Shown: positions 45,426 through 59,352 of the stretch, piece after piece
How positions within the stretch are numbered: position 1 is the stretch's first letter
Layout of the letters: each line of letters opens with the position of its first letter
From: Oxytricha trifallax
Lineage: Eukaryota; Ciliophora; Spirotrichea; Sporadotrichida; Oxytrichidae
Length of the DNA: 64,000 nt
Assembly (NCBI GenBank): GCA_000711775.1
Contig: ARYC01001081.1
Span: 38,147-102,146 of the forward strand
Reading direction: 5' to 3'
Notes under the pieces: model-generated
What the model was told of the DNA's origin: nothing
Databases searched by the model: none
What the model saw: the letters and a program-made list of their open reading frames with translations, nothing else
Program-made: the position numbers and the translations under genes

Positions 45426-46689
45426 GTTAGAGTTTGAATAAAACAACAAGAACTTGAAAAACATGATACTTAATTAAATTTATTTTATTATTAATTCATC
45501 AAAAATGACTCAGAATATATCAGTTTATATTAATGTCAGAGACGCCCTTTCATATTAGCAAGATAAATAAATTTATTAAAAATGGAATATATGAAAAGTG
45601 TATAACGTGCAAACACAAAGAGAACTTATATATTTAATATTTTAATCCATTCAATCATTACTTAATTTTATCAAAACTTCAATTAATTAATACCAATAGA
45701 TCTTCCAAATTTTTAATTTTTGTTTATTAAAAATTTATATAAAATATTGCTAATTTATGTCAATAATTATGAAATATTCCTGTCAATAAATGGTTTGTAA
45801 ACTATTTGCAAATATATAGCTTAAATTTTTGAATTAATGACTTAAAATAATAGAATTTATTATATAAGAAAATAGTGAACTTTAGTTGAGTCTCCACTAT
45901 TTTACAATATATTTTGACTTTAAGATTAGCGTTGATTACCTTTAACATTTTAAGATAAAATTAAAAATAAATTTATATTGTGTTTTTGAAAAGATATAAA
46001 ATCATTTTAATGATCTATATTTTAAATAAATGTTAAATTTTTTTATTTATTTTAATGACTGATAGCTTAATCTTTGGATATTTATATAAAGATTATTTAT
46101 TATATTCAGCCATAATATTTTTACAAGTAATATCCAAAACAAAATAACACTAAATAAGAATTAAGAGAAAATGAAATTAATTTGATTTGAATATATAACA
46201 AATAAAAATATGCCTTTTTGAAGTTGACATTTTTTAAATTCTCAGATTCTTTCTATGGAAAAAAAAAATTGCTTGGTATTTTATCAAAGTGCGATTCAGC
46301 TTTCACTAAATTTTTTTTCTAAATTAAAGTCAAACAATTTTTTTAAGGAATAAGATAAAATAATATACAACTGATTGTATAGTTCAGCTAATTTTAATAA
46401 TATATTTAAAAATCCAAGAGCATCATGTTATCAATTTCAACTAAAAATTAGTAGTATTATAAAATAAATATTAAAAATTATTTCTCATTTTCGAAAATGC
46501 TCTATTCTATGATGTGAAATCTTACTATCTATTAAAATAAAATAATTTTAATATTTACAGCATACTTCTCGCTTTGATTTTAGAGTCAATATTGATATTA
46601 AACATTTATTTTTTTAAAATATTAAAATCAATGTATTTTTAGGATAAATCAGAAACATAACAATCATTTAGTTAATTAATATAATTTCT

Positions 46690-49600
46690 TTTAAGATATA
46701 GCTATCTGCAGCTAGTTGCTAAAAGTAATAATAAATTACAAAATAATGCCATTCCTACTGCCAAAGCTATCGGAAAAATAGACATTTCAATTTTATATTT
46801 GTAAATTATAATGAAATTTTTGTAGTTTTTCTTTAAAAATCAAGTAAAAGAAGAAGGCATTGAGAAAGGGTGTTAGCGAAAATATATTTACTATTAGTGA
46901 TAAATTTGTCTCTGCTAATATAGATGAGCAAATATACTTTAACATTATCAAAATAGTTCAGTAATTGCCCTCAAAACAACACCAATAATAGGAAGCCAAC
47001 TTAAACAATAATTAAAATTATTTGTCTCAAAATCTTAATCAGAATTAGGGTTTAATTCTGAGCCTATTCTTTAAAAGTAATAAATTTGATATAATTCCCT
47101 AGAATAGAGGCAATAGCACAAAAATGGATAATTTATTGACTATTTATATTCAATTAATCTTCGAGAATCTCTTGTCTGTATTTATAAAATAAAATGTTAC
47201 TTTCTTTTATTTGAATAGAATTATTTAGATTACAATTACTGATACAATACCAAAAGCAAAACCACTTATTGAATTTTTATAACATAAAATATTACTTAAC
47301 AATCATTACTATCGCTTTTAAGATATTTATTTCATATAAATTTGAATTTTAAATTATTTGTTATGCACTTAATGAAACTAGTATCGATAACATCCCTAGT
47401 AAATGCAATTTTTGTAGACTAATTTATTCTCTATATATAAAAAACATTTAACTCAACTTTAAAAGTAAACTTAGGTCATTCTCGCAAAATAATTGCCAGT
47501 TAATTTTTTATCTGTTAATCCGTTTTTGGTGTGAAAAATTAATGCCAAAATTAAACTTCCCTTAAAAATATATACCTAAAACAAAAATGGATGTTCCATT
47601 TCAACAGTTTTTATGTAACTCATACAATTATACTATTTAATATAAATAAAATTTTATAAAATGATCCAAGTGCACCGATTATAGATGAAAGACCAACAAT
47701 AAAAAAAGTTGTAGCTTGGTATGGTTTAGGATAAATCATAAATAATTATCATAATTTTTATATACTTGTTGGATCAATAAATCTAATAAGTTGCTATGAA
47801 GTGATATGAGAATGATTGAAGATATATCGAGACAATATATTCTAAACAGTAAATAAAAATGCCATTTAACTCAATAATTTTTTATTTTATCGGAATAATT
47901 ATAGATAGTGGAGTTTATTAGCCTTCATAATCTTATGATTCAGCAACTTCATTATTCTAGGAATTTTATTTTTACTCGTTGTATGGTTTGCTTACGCTAT
48001 TTTAAATATCTATAGTAGAATTACTGTATTGAGATAGACTTATTAGTAAAATGCAAACTAGTATCTATATATAAAAAAATATAATTGAAATAAAGAGAAT
48101 TTCATTGAAAATAAAGAGTTAAGAAATTTACAAATAATCATCAATCATTACCCTTCTTTTACCCTTGAAATTACAATTACTTTAATATTATAGTAAAATT
48201 AATATTTCCAAAATTAATTGAAATAATAATTTAATCACATATTGAAACAAAATTTTGGAAAAAATATTTATTGAATTAGAACTTAAACTTAGAAAAACTC
48301 TTAAATTTTATTAGATACATTAAAATTGTAGTAAATATATATTTTTTCTTGAGGAAAAGAGGTTTTACTTGTACTTTTACTTTACTTATATCTGATTATT
48401 AGAAGTAACAAGGATTATGAATAATTATTGTTAAATAAAAGGATTAGCTCCTTTGAATTATGTTTCCTATTTTGAATTAATTTTAATAGATTCTTAACTT
48501 TGATTGAGTAAGTGAATCATTTTTCTAAAGTAAAATAGCATTAATTTTAATCGACTACAAAGCTAAAATACATATTCACATTTAAACATTCTTTAATCAT
48601 GAATTCAATCATTAGTTCATAATATCAATCGAATTATATCAAATTATTTTGTTATAAACCACTTACTTGCATTAAATTAGGCATTTTTCCAAGTATTAGA
48701 ACCTCAAGTACGAGCATATATGAAGCTTGAATTTCACAAAGCGCTTGACTGGGACCAGCTTTGCCGTGTATAATCGCTTCGTTTATTGAAAATGATTCAA
48801 GTCATATTGAAATTAAATATTTCTAAAATATAACTTTTATATAATTAAGTTATTTTTATTGATAACCTCCATAATATGTATTGTTGAAAATGTTTAAGGT
48901 AAAATATACCGAAGAGTACAATAAATAATGATTATTAAATAAAAGAGTTTTCTAATTTATTTTTACTAAATTATAATTTATGCCTATGTTTTAGTTTATT
49001 TTCATTTATATTATAAACTTCTCAAAATCTACTAATATTTTTGAGCAAATTACTGCATTGTATCCAAAGAATATTGCAAGTTCAATATGTCATTATGATA
49101 TAAATGCTCTTAAATTTAAAAAATTAAGTAACATTATGATATTTATCCAACTTAATTTGTATCTACTATGAGTTTTATAATCTTCCTAATTCTAATCATT
49201 TGTCTTAAATTATACAATATTTATTTACTCGATATTTTGTTAATAATTTTCAACAGTTTTTCTCATCACTTTGATTATAAACCCCAAAAAATATTTCAAC
49301 ATTAATTTGTAATTATATTAGTAAAATATAAAAATGAAAGGGAATTGAAATTTATATTTATTGTTTTGTTTTGTTAATTGCTCATTATGATTTGATTTGA
49401 GTTAATATCTTTAAAAATTATACAAAAAAATAAGAATACAAATTTACCTTATAAGAATAAAATGTTATAATTATTGATTCAAACTACTTAAAAATACATC
49501 AAAAATGAAAAAAATATAATATAGTATGTTTTAAAAATAATAATTTAGCAAATATTTAATTAAATTTAAAATAGAAACATACCTTTCATAGATATAGGTA

Positions 49601-49840
49601 AACATTCGTTTAATATTCTTTGTAAATTCCTATAAAAGTCTAATAAAAAATAAAATATACTTATCTAATTAAATGTCCGATAATTATAAATTTAAATTAT
49701 TATTTTACTAATTGCCAAGAAGATAATAAACTAAGAAGTTTGAAGTCCCAAAAAGGATACCAGCTGCCAATGCATAGTATAAGTAATATTTTGCTTAGAA
49801 GGTTTTAGTATTATCCCGCAGATGCTTATCATTACAATCT
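46690..49840 (-). CDS. Fragmented multi-pass membrane protein gene, copy 2
   Basis: The blocks correspond to copy 1 and are better preserved. The first (49835-49715) reads NDKHLRDNTKTF then YYLYYALAAGILFGTSNFLV. The next (48790-48670) has IIHGKAGPSQALCEIQAS and LVLEVLILGKMPNLMQ followed by a proper GTAAGT donor. Then come a hydrophilic Gln/Asn-rich loop (NEVAESQDYEGQQTPLS, about 47960-47900), a membrane block (about 47740-47650), LSWLPIIGVVLRAITE (about 47010-46960) and IFPIALAVGMALF (about 46800-46740). Gene order, block borders and the exact family are not settled. A seven-helix receptor is a guess from the block pattern. Confidence 0.4.
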
Positions 49841-50387
49841 ATAAATTAAAATTTCTCTGAAATAATTAAATTATTGAATTTGTATTCGCTTAACAAAATC
49901 AAATTTTGTTTATTAAATCAATTTTTATGAAAAAAATATATTTAAAATTGCAATATGCTTTATTTAATTTATAAAAATCTAGAAATTTACTTTTAATATC
50001 TTATTTTAAATCATAAATAATTTATATTCATTTACTAACAAACGAATATATTTTATTAATAAATTAAATAAAATTTAAGTTAACATATTAATTCAATTCG
50101 ATTCTCAAATAAAATAGAAGTTTCGAATTAAATTGTAATGAAATATTAATTTATAAAGTTTAATAATACTTTGCATTGTTTTCACATGATCTTAATCTTT
50201 TAGTACAGTTATTTATTTGTCTGTATTCAACGTTTTTAAGTTATAATTATTCCATACTAAAAAATTAAAAGGTAATATTAATACAATTTAATAACAATTT
50301 AAGTAAAACTCTGATTTAATATATTCAAAATATTATATGATAGCATAATGACACAAAAAAGAATAAGTATAAATGAAATTAAAATAG

Positions 50388-52936
50388 TCACTCATAAATA
50401 GGATAGAAAGTCTTGAATGCGAGTTCACAGAAATCGCCAGGATCATTGAATCTTCTATTCTTATTTAAACTGCTGATCAGAGTCATCTCTTCAGCGGTCA
50501 AGTTGAAATCCCAAAGCTCAAAGTTTTCCTTCAGTCTCTCATTGGAAGTGGTCTTTGGAATGATTTGAGTTCCTCTTTGTATTCCCCATCTCAAAACTAC
50601 TTGAGCAGGAGTCTTTGAATATTTTGCAGCAATATCCTTAACAATTTGTTCATGCAAGCAAGAGTCTTCTTGTGTAGCCATGCCAAGTGTCACATAAGAT
50701 CCGGCTCCAAGGTTGCTGAAAGCTGTGACTGCAATACCCTTTGATCTACAGAATCTGAGAAGTTTTTCTTGAGTGTTGTAGGGATGCATCTCAACTTGTA
50801 AAACAGATGGCTTCACTCTTGCATAACTCAAAATGTCTCTGAGCATAGTTGTTCCTACATTGCAAATTCCAATGTTTCTTACTAGTCCTTCTTCAACAAG
50901 TTTTTCAATAGCTCTCCAAGTTTCCTTCATTGGCACCAAGTCTTCAATCATGTCTGGTTGCTCTTGAGGAGTGCTGTTGAAATTCCAACCTGGTGGATAT
51001 CTGTGTTCGAATGGCACAAACTTGAGTGAGATTGGGAAATGAATTAAGTATAAATCGAGGTAGTCAACTCCCAAGTCCTTTAGTGTTCTAAGACAAGCTG
51101 CTTTAACATGTTCTTTTCTATGATAGGTATTCCAAAGCTTTGAAGTGATCCAAAGTTGCTCTCTTTTAATTAGATTTTCACTTAGAGCTTTCTTGATACC
51201 AAGTCCTACCTCTTCTTCGTTTCCATAATCGCAAGCTGAATCTAAGCATCTGTAGCCTGATTTAATGGCTTCGTAGACTACTCTTTCGCAGTCTTAGTTT
51301 GGAATTTTCCATAATCCTAAACCCAGAGCAGGCATACTATCTCCTGAAGTTAAAGCTAAATTTGCTTGGTTTAGCTCTGGTTCTTTTGTTCCACTAGAAA
51401 TTGATGCATAAATGATTCTTCTTCCTTCATATGGCTATCTTGAGTGTTGAGCTACTGTATTATCTAAGATTATAAATTGACCCTCGTTCCATTTGTAGAA
51501 AATTGCATTATCTAAAATGAATTTCTCTAATCTATCTATGAATTCACACTCTATTATTGCAAGGAAAAAAGATTTACTCATCTAATTATTAAAATAAAAT
51601 TTTGTTTATATTTGATTCATGATAATAAAATAATCGATTCTTAAGTAATTTAATTGTAATATTGAATGTGCTATTGAGGTATTAAATTTTATAAATAAAG
51701 TTTGAAAGCAATTAATATAACAAAATTAATATTTAAAGATTGACAATTTCAGATAATTTTAGTTTTGATCTCATAATATATTCGAATAATTCAATTATTT
51801 TTTGTTGTGATTCTTAATGTCAAAATATTTTTTTTTTACAATAGAGTTCCATCATAGAATACAACTGCCTATCCTCTTTGGTTTCTCTTATCAATCCACC
51901 CATTATATGAAGCAAGTACCTAATTGAAAAATACTCTTCTACCATTTGATGATATTCTAATTGCAGGCAGTAGTTATGAAATGACTTTGCAGTCATATGT
52001 ACCATCTTCAGCTTGAACCCACTCCCAATCAAAGTTATTTTTCTTCATAAATTCTTCTGCTTCTTCTCTCGTATTTACGCTGAACATAACTTTCCATGAG
52101 TTGCCAATAGGTGACGTAGGATCACCAATCTCAGGCACTCTTCTGGTATATCTATAATACACTTAATAATTTAAAATCCTCTTAGTTTAATTATGACTCC
52201 CTTTTCAAATTTAGGTACGAGGTCTGAATAGTTTCTCTCTACCCATTCGACAATCTATTCTGAACGAATGATAGGGGTTGAACCACCACTAATAGCTTTG
52301 GCATGGCAGTAGAATGAAATGTGAGAAGGAGGGAATGGAGTCTGTGCCATTTCATGATGGAAAGGGATTGGCTAAGAAGGAGGAGCCTCGTTCGTAGTGA
52401 CTACTTACAGATTTTTCAATTCTCTATCTTGGGAGCCAACGATGATCTTTCTTACTGCAGATCCTCCTATATACTTAAAACCTATTGATTAACATAAATT
52501 TATTAGATTAATCGATTTACTAAAATAATATATCTCTATAATCTAAATTATCAATCAAATCATAATTCTTACTTCAAAATTTTATATAAATTTGACTTAG
52601 TTAATCAACTAATTTTTAATATTTGACTGCATTTCTTTTAGTCCTGATTTATGAAGAATAGAAACCCACTCTTCTGGTGAGAGCACATCAAATCCCTTAA
52701 ACATCACACCTCCATGATGTGAAGCACATGAAATGATTGTTATATAGTTTTTCAAGAAGTATTCCTGGAGTTGTATGAAATTTAACTTGTCTCCTCTTGG
52801 CTCGAGAACCAAAGGGAAAGAATCTCCGAAGATTGTTTGTTGTTCCTCAATTGATCCAATCTTGATCAAATCGTTTTCTAGCAAATTAAAAAAATAAACA
52901 GAATAAATTCGCTTAGCTTGTTGAAAGGCTTTCCAT
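50388..52936 (-). CDS. TauD-type dioxygenase fused to aldo-keto reductase
   Basis: The first part (52936-51440) is a TauD/TfdA-type Fe(II)/2-oxoglutarate dioxygenase: SCASHHGGVMFKGFDVLS, the iron-binding PFHHEMAQTPFPPSHISFYC (near 52350), RRVFFNQVLASYNGW, then WNEGQFIILDNTVAQHSRQP. Without a stop it runs into a complete aldo-keto reductase (51390-50388): LDSACDYGNEEEVG, YLDLYLIHFP, QVEMHPYNTQ and PKTTSNERL. TGA is at 50388-50390. Probable interruptions (introns or IES) lie at about 52500-52610 and 51582-51835; a 22-nt intron may join the suggested ATG 52934-52936 to the next exon. Both enzyme types are small-molecule oxidoreductases; substrates are unknown. Confidence 0.75.
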
Positions 52937-53455
52937 TGTGTTTAATTTGTTTATTTTAATTGTTACTCTATTTAACTTAGCCTTAAATACCAATTATTCA
53001 ATATAACATAATTTGTGGAAGAAAGGAAATCTGTAAAGATAATTTAACTGTGAAACCTCTAAATTTAAGTTTATGCATTTCTAAAAAGCAAATTGATGCT
53101 ATAATGGTATTTAATTTTTTATTCTTGTTTTTAATTGAAAATTTTTTAAATTATAGACTTTTTTTTAAAAAAATTATTGGCTTTAATACCTCTTTATATA
53201 CTAAAAGATAAATTTTAAAATTAAGATATTCTTATTTAATTTATCATTAAAATTACATTTATATGCTTTAGGAAAAAATATTGATAATAATAATTAGAAT
53301 CTTTACAATTTCGCAATAATTTGGGAATTTTATTAGCCACAATTTAATTTATACTAGAATAATCTGACCTCAAATTCTGTCAATTCTAAAGAATTCAGTA
53401 ATTTTCATTAAATTTAAAGGTTTAATGAAATAAATTTTGAGTGAAATAGACTTGT
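52937..53455. other. AT-rich intergenic spacer
   Basis: Spacer between the 5' end of the dioxygenase/reductase gene and the 3' end of the Sac/Fig4-like gene. It is AT-rich, with nothing I can identify. Confidence 0.6.
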
Positions 53456-56400
53456 TCATGCAAAATAATTCTCAATAATGATCTCTTTCTTTTGAGCTTT
53501 ACGAGTCTTAGCATCTTTATTGGCCTACTTAAGTCTGAAATCTTTACTTCTGTCTAGATCACTTTCTTCTACAAAAAGAAGTGGATTTTATGGATCCTAC
53601 ATGCCGAACTGTTGCATTTAACCATTTGATCCTTAATGAATGATTTGCTTAGGTTGATTAAGCAATATTACTTCTGATTAGATACTTAGAATGTTATTTG
53701 GGTTATTGAACTGTTTGGCAGGAGTAATTATCAATTAGTTTGGTTACATCACTGTGTTCTAATCTATTGTTTTTCTTCTTTCATTGGCTATATTGTTTAA
53801 GTTAGCACTTGAGCTTGTTAGGTTTACGTGACTTTAGCTGAACTGGATTAGATTAGTTTACGATGAATTAAACTAATAAGCTTTCTTCATTTTACTATAG
53901 TCTTTGTATGCGTGAGAAAAAAGTTCAGCTGTTCTTTGTAAGGCAACATGGTACTCTTCTTGCAGTTTTTTCCCTTTGCTAAAAAATGAGAAAATATTCT
54001 AATTGTTATCTTTTTCATCTTCAGGCCCCAATATATTTTGAAGGAATTCTCTGCTCTCCTATTGAACATTCTTTATCTCATCCTATGCACTAATAAAATA
54101 ATTAATCTAATTTTTTCGTGCTCATTGCTTTCATGGATAAGTTTGCTAATTCTTTATGATCCAATCTTATTATGATCAAACTTTCCATAATTATCGTAAA
54201 CCTCAAGCTCATTCTTCACCTCTTTATATACTTCATTTCTAGAATTGAACTCTCTGTATTCATCTTCATCATAAATTGGATCTGTAAACCTTGTCCATTT
54301 TTAAAGCTTGACTATGTCATCTGGTTTTTGTACTATTGTTGCATGATAGTGAAGGGTCCCCATTTTCATCATCTTTTTGGGCAAACTTAAATAGTTGTCA
54401 TAGATTGAAAGTTCATCCTCATCAATCAAATCTTAACAAGACACGATTGGTTTCATCGCATCAATAAATTTCTTCTTGTATTTATTTTCTCCAGATTTTT
54501 AAGGTTTAATTATTGGATCTTTTAGTTGAGATTTGATCATATCTTCGACTTCCTCTTTAGCGAAATCTAGATTTTCGTACTTTTTAAGTGGATGATGTAT
54601 TTTGTTTTCCAAAAATGTGGTTTAATGGCAATTGTAGATTTCATAAAATGGATCCTCGTCTTCCTCGCTAGAAAAATCGCTCATCCCTACTATGGTTGAA
54701 TTTCTAAATATTGATTAACTGTTTTGATTTAGAACCGAAGCACTCTTACTATTAAATAGCTAACCGGATTTCTTGTTTTTCTTTTTATGTTTTCTAGTAG
54801 ATGATACTGCTTTACTTCTATGATTTTATCTGTCTTAAGTCATTCCGTCAATAATATTGTTTTCATCATAGTTTAAGTTTGAGGAAGATAATCTTGGAAG
54901 CTATTTTGAGGATTATGATTGCATTTAATTCTAGAAAAAATCATCTTCTCTCTATAAAGATCTTGGAGTCTTATGTGGCGAGTTAGATCTATTCGAGAAT
55001 TTACTTATAAATTGGTACCTTTAATCAGTGTCAACATCAATTATTTCTTTGGATTGAGAAAATACTCTGTCCAAATCGATTTAAAAATCTTCAGGAAGTG
55101 TTGGATCATATTTTTTCAAAAATTATTCCCACCAGTTTCCTTTAACATTTGGAAGTTAAGGATTTAGTTTTCTCTTTTAAAGCTTTTAATCATTTGTTAA
55201 AGCCCAAAGGTCTACTCCTAAATTTTCCTGAGGTTAGAAAATTCCAAGGAAAAGATTTATGATGTTTTATCTCATTGGATCTAAGAAGTTATTCGCATAA
55301 TGCCTTTTTACAGATGTTAATAGCTCTGGCAAAGCATTTTTAAAGAAGTTCTTCTTCTTATTTATAGCTGTGTGATGTGCTTCAGAGCCACCGTACTATA
55401 AAGATATTGCATCTCCCATATCATCGAAAATTTTCTTAAACTTTTGACCAAGGGGATTATCAATTACTTTGATTTCCTTAACTTACAATACTACTCCCAT
55501 TTTCTTGAGTTATTTCATAAACACATAAAGTCCAATATACTCTTATCCTTCATTTGTTCTATCTAGTGAGTCAATACAGTTAGTTCTTATGACTCCTCTT
55601 TGTATCTTGATTTAAGATATCTCGTCTGCTTATCTCTTTCTGGTGCAGAAAAATATGCCAGTTTGCTTGACATATTATTTAGCATAGCTTACAAGTGAAG
55701 CTGGAAAATCAGGCTCTTTTTTCCTAATTTTCATGTCAAAATGGAGATATTCAATTTTTAAGGGTCTAGGTAAGTCGTTATTGATAACATCTTTTACTGC
55801 ATAGCTGTATTCATCAGCAACGAGACATTCTCTTTAATTCTTTTTCTTTGTCAAGTTTATGCAGAATAATGGGAAAGAATATCTCTCAAAGAGTTCACCA
55901 AAATGTCTTTTAGTAGCTGAATATGTAGACCCTTTTGATCTTAATACTAGAAAATGATTCATTAATCATAAAATACTTACAAATAATCTAAGGTTTAGGA
56001 TTTAGAGCATTTGCCTCTTAAGTCCAAAAGAGTGGAATAGAACCTCTTACTTATACATAAGAGCTCATTACTGGCTTATTATCAAATGATACATTATGAC
56101 AGTATACTATCTGTTCAGTTTCTACAAAATTTGCAACATTGCCCTCTTCGTTGATTCCTCTCTTGAGATATCTTGGCCCAGCCATAAATCTCGACCTTCT
56201 TGCAATAAGTATCATTGATACCTTTTTGACAGCATTTTAAACATCTATTAGTTTAACTTTAAATTCTCATTTATCTTACTTAACATGTTAATAAATCCAT
56301 GAATAACTGGTAGCATCCATTTTTTATTCACTTTGTTTGAATTTATTAATTCTTGCAATAAAAAGTAGTTCCAAACGAACTTCTCATCCCAGGGATACAT

Positions 56401-57076
56401 ATCTTTTCTTCTAATTGCTTTCTTGTTGGGAGAACTTTCATGAATGTTCTATTAGTTAAGTAAATCTTGGCCCTTAATTTATTCTGACTGCTATCTTTGT
56501 ATTTTTTAAAGATGAAAAGATTCCTTCTTTTCTTTATTTATATGTCTTATGATGTTGTGTTAGAGTGGATGAGAAATGTCATAAGTAAACTTTAAAGAAA
56601 CATTTCCAAGCTAATTAATTATGCTGATAGAATTAAAAATTAACTTTATATGAGAAGTAGAACCCTTTAGATAACTGTATTTCCTTAAATGTCTAAACAA
56701 ACTTTGCTTCAATGTCATTAGATTTATCAGTAACAACTGTAGTAAATAGCTATATCATTTTAATGTCCTTTATCTTGTATATATTGTGTCTCCCAAGCTT
56801 AGCAATCTTTTTCTTGTCCGATATGAATATAACATAGTACCCTTTCGTGAACCTTATAAACCCCAGAATACCATAAGCCAATTTAACTGTCTCATGTCTA
56901 CGCTCTTTTGTAAGCTATCTTTTCTCAAATTTGAGGGCTTCTTCGTTGAAGTAGCTCTTGCTGCTCATTATAATATCTGAGAGATTGTAATTGTTTTGGG
57001 TGTCTTCCACTCTTCGAAATTTTATCTTGTGAACCTCTAATCCGCATTTATCAGTTGCTATCAACTTTGAAATTCC
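53456..57076 (-). CDS. Sac-domain phosphoinositide phosphatase, Fig4-like
   Basis: The N-terminal Sac region has [18 protein letters not shown] (about 56905-56850) and [18 protein letters not shown]. The catalytic CX5R(T) motif is [17 protein letters not shown] near 55590-55540. [12 protein letters not shown] follows near 55400. The C-terminal third is low in complexity (Ser/Gln/Asn/Lys-rich) and ends at TGA 53456-53458. A 34-nt intron lies at about 55938-55971, and another short interruption near 54085-54122 has no normal GT donor. The first codons are unresolved: the frame is open upstream of 57076 but no ATG fits. Fig4 family enzymes remove the 5-phosphate of PtdIns(3,5)P2 on endosomes. 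Length (about 1,150 codons) is longer than typical Fig4. Confidence 0.75.
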
Positions 57077-57518
57077 CTAATTTATTATAACATAGGGTGG
57101 AAAATGTTAGTAAAAAAATTATTTGGAAATTTATTCTCCTAAATATAATTAATTTTTTTATTTTTCAATAATTAATCTATAAAGTATTTAATAGAGTTTT
57201 TAAAATTATTTTTTCATGCATAAAAATCAAAAATGATTTAGTAAATTTTCATTTTAAATTTGGTATTGGAATTTTATTCCTTAAATATATTGAAATAAAT
57301 TAACATATAATAGCATAGAAAAGAAGTTATTACATGCTTAAAATCATTTATCAATCTAAACTTTCTAAGGGTTTTGGTTTTTGGCTAGAAATTTATAAAG
57401 GTTTCCATTTAATTTGTGATTTATTATAATAATATATCTTTGAAATATTTAATAAGGTCTACGTTGATGATATCCATAAAATATAGGTAAATTGATAATT
57501 TATTTAGGCATAAATTAA
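57077..57518. other. AT-rich intergenic spacer
   Basis: Between the Sac/Fig4-like and PIG-V-like genes. It probably contains the missing start of the former; otherwise nothing is supported. Confidence 0.5.
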
Positions 57519-59242
57519 TCACCAAAATGAGGCCTCAAGTAGGAACCATTAGCAATTCCACATCATATAGATTAAATTGTGTAGCATCATTAGAACGGTC
57601 ACAAATTTCCCACTTCTGGTTTGAGTTCCTCTTTGATATTCATCTATTAAATTTGCAAAACCCCAATAGTACAACACATTAGTGCTTGCAATTCTTGAGT
57701 TGATCTAGACATATTAGTTAAGATTGTTGATTTTCATTAATATAGGTTTATTTATAAGTCTTATAATGTTAAGAATACTTACATCTATATTTGCCATAAA
57801 TATAATCATGAACATGGTAATTAAGAAATGCCAGACAAAAGTAATTAATGCTGGATTTTCGTAGAAACTCATTAGTTCATGCTGTTTCTTCTCTCTTATT
57901 GAAAATAAGCCAAATGTAAAGAAATTCCAGCCTTAGGCCTTTGCAAATCTGTAAATTGTATAAAACAAAAAGACGTTCATTGGGAGAGCGACGAAGAAGA
58001 ATTCTGGCTTTCTATGAAGGAAACCCATAAATTTGACATCCCAATACACTTTTTGAATGTAGTTGTAGACGTTTGGTATTTCATCGAGGCACCACTTTGG
58101 AATTGCATCAGTCCTATCTAATTTTGTTTCACAATGCATTTCATAAGGTTTCCATAATAGAACCATACCCAAGGGCAACAAAATTCACTAAAATTTATTA
58201 AAATAAGTTTTCTTATAAGAAAAACATTAAGAATAGAATGACTACTCCAGAAGTGAAGCAGTAAAAGATATACTTGAAGATTTTGAAAAATCTATCACTT
58301 CTAGCAAAAGTTTTCTTTAAGAATACTAATCCGGTGAAACCTAACATCAAGAACCCAGTAGATCTTGCAAGAATTAATTTCATGCATAAAAAATTTATTT
58401 TTACTTTTATATATTTCAATAAATACTTATGAAAGAATTGATATGCCAAATACAAAAGTAGCTGGCATAATATGTTTAGAATGAACAGTCTCAACTTAAT
58501 TAATAGGTTTAACCTTTCTATACATTATCCAAAGGCCTAGAAAAGTAAAAAATGCAAATGTCAATTCTGATTATAAGGCCAGTTGATAAACCATAGAATG
58601 ATTAAAAACGAAAATTAAAGCTGATTTAAATGCAAGAGATTCATCCTTTAATACCTTTGTTCCCAATCTAAACAAAAATAATTAGTTTGTAGCTTTATAA
58701 TGAATTCATTGTGTAGATTATTCCAAGAAAATTATGAAAAACCTTAACTTACGAATAAAGAATTAAGGAAGTGAGGTATCCAATTACAAGTTAGTAAATT
58801 GAGCCAATTATTTTCAAATCAATTTAAGTAAAGGTTTGAAGTCTATTTACTATATAGGGGAATAATGGGAAGAATAACTTATAAAATAATATTATTAAAT
58901 TAAGAATGCATGGTTGGTTTCCCATTAATAACTTTCCCTTGCATTTTGAATGAACTAAGTCCCATCAAATACGTCGAGTACGCCAATTGCTTTTTCTATA
59001 ATATTTCCTTCCTATTAATGCAGTTTAGAACATCATATATTTACATTGAGTGAAGCTTTTCTATTCCAAAATGTATATGAAACTGGAGCAACTACCAAAG
59101 TAAAAAGAATTCTAGAAGCAACATAAACTGCCAACAAAGTCATGGCTCTCTTGCTAAATGGCACAGTTTCCCCTAGAATTTAAGATTTTTCATTAATTTA
59201 ATCTTTAAGGTTTTTCTTGTTGTCTTGTACCTTTTTAGACAT
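57519..59242 (-). CDS. PIG-V/Gpi18-like GPI mannosyltransferase
   Basis: ATG 59240-59242 (MSKKVQDNKKNLKDQ) and TGA 57519-57521. Several membrane segments and the family pattern are seen in order: RILFTLVVAPVSYTFW near the N-terminus, DVFDGTQFIQNA (the WD-type acidic loop), MVYQLALQSELTFAFFTFLG (58610-58550), then PKWCLDEIPNVYNYIQ, YWDVKFMGF and PEFFFVALPMN (58110-57975), and VLYYWGFANLIDEYQ near the C-terminus. Introns of about 40-90 nt interrupt it, for example 57789 down to about 57705. PIG-V adds the second mannose to GPI anchors in the ER membrane. It is divergently placed to the small ORF at 59353, with 110 bp between. Confidence 0.7.
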
Positions 59243-59352
59243 TTTTAATTAAGTTCAATTATAAAGAGTTAATTATTGTATTAATTTAAGGTATTATTAA
59301 TATAATTTTACAATCACTCGTTGTAATTATAATTATTGAGAGAAAATAATAA

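Larger units (their letters stand above)
37055..50230. repeat. Segmental duplication, copy 2
   Basis: The copy is collinear with 926-21605. It lacks the four insertions of copy 1 and the TBE at 21606, and so shows the empty sites. It has its own insertion at 40430-40931 and a longer inverted-repeat block at 41971-42383. The stretches 43760-44735 and 45660-46690 are AT-rich with nothing beyond the duplicated features. Confidence 0.9.

Noticed and set aside
54172-56980. Three + strand frames of 64-72 codons
   Set aside because: All are antisense to the Sac/Fig4-like gene, which has the catalytic motif and long-range similarity.
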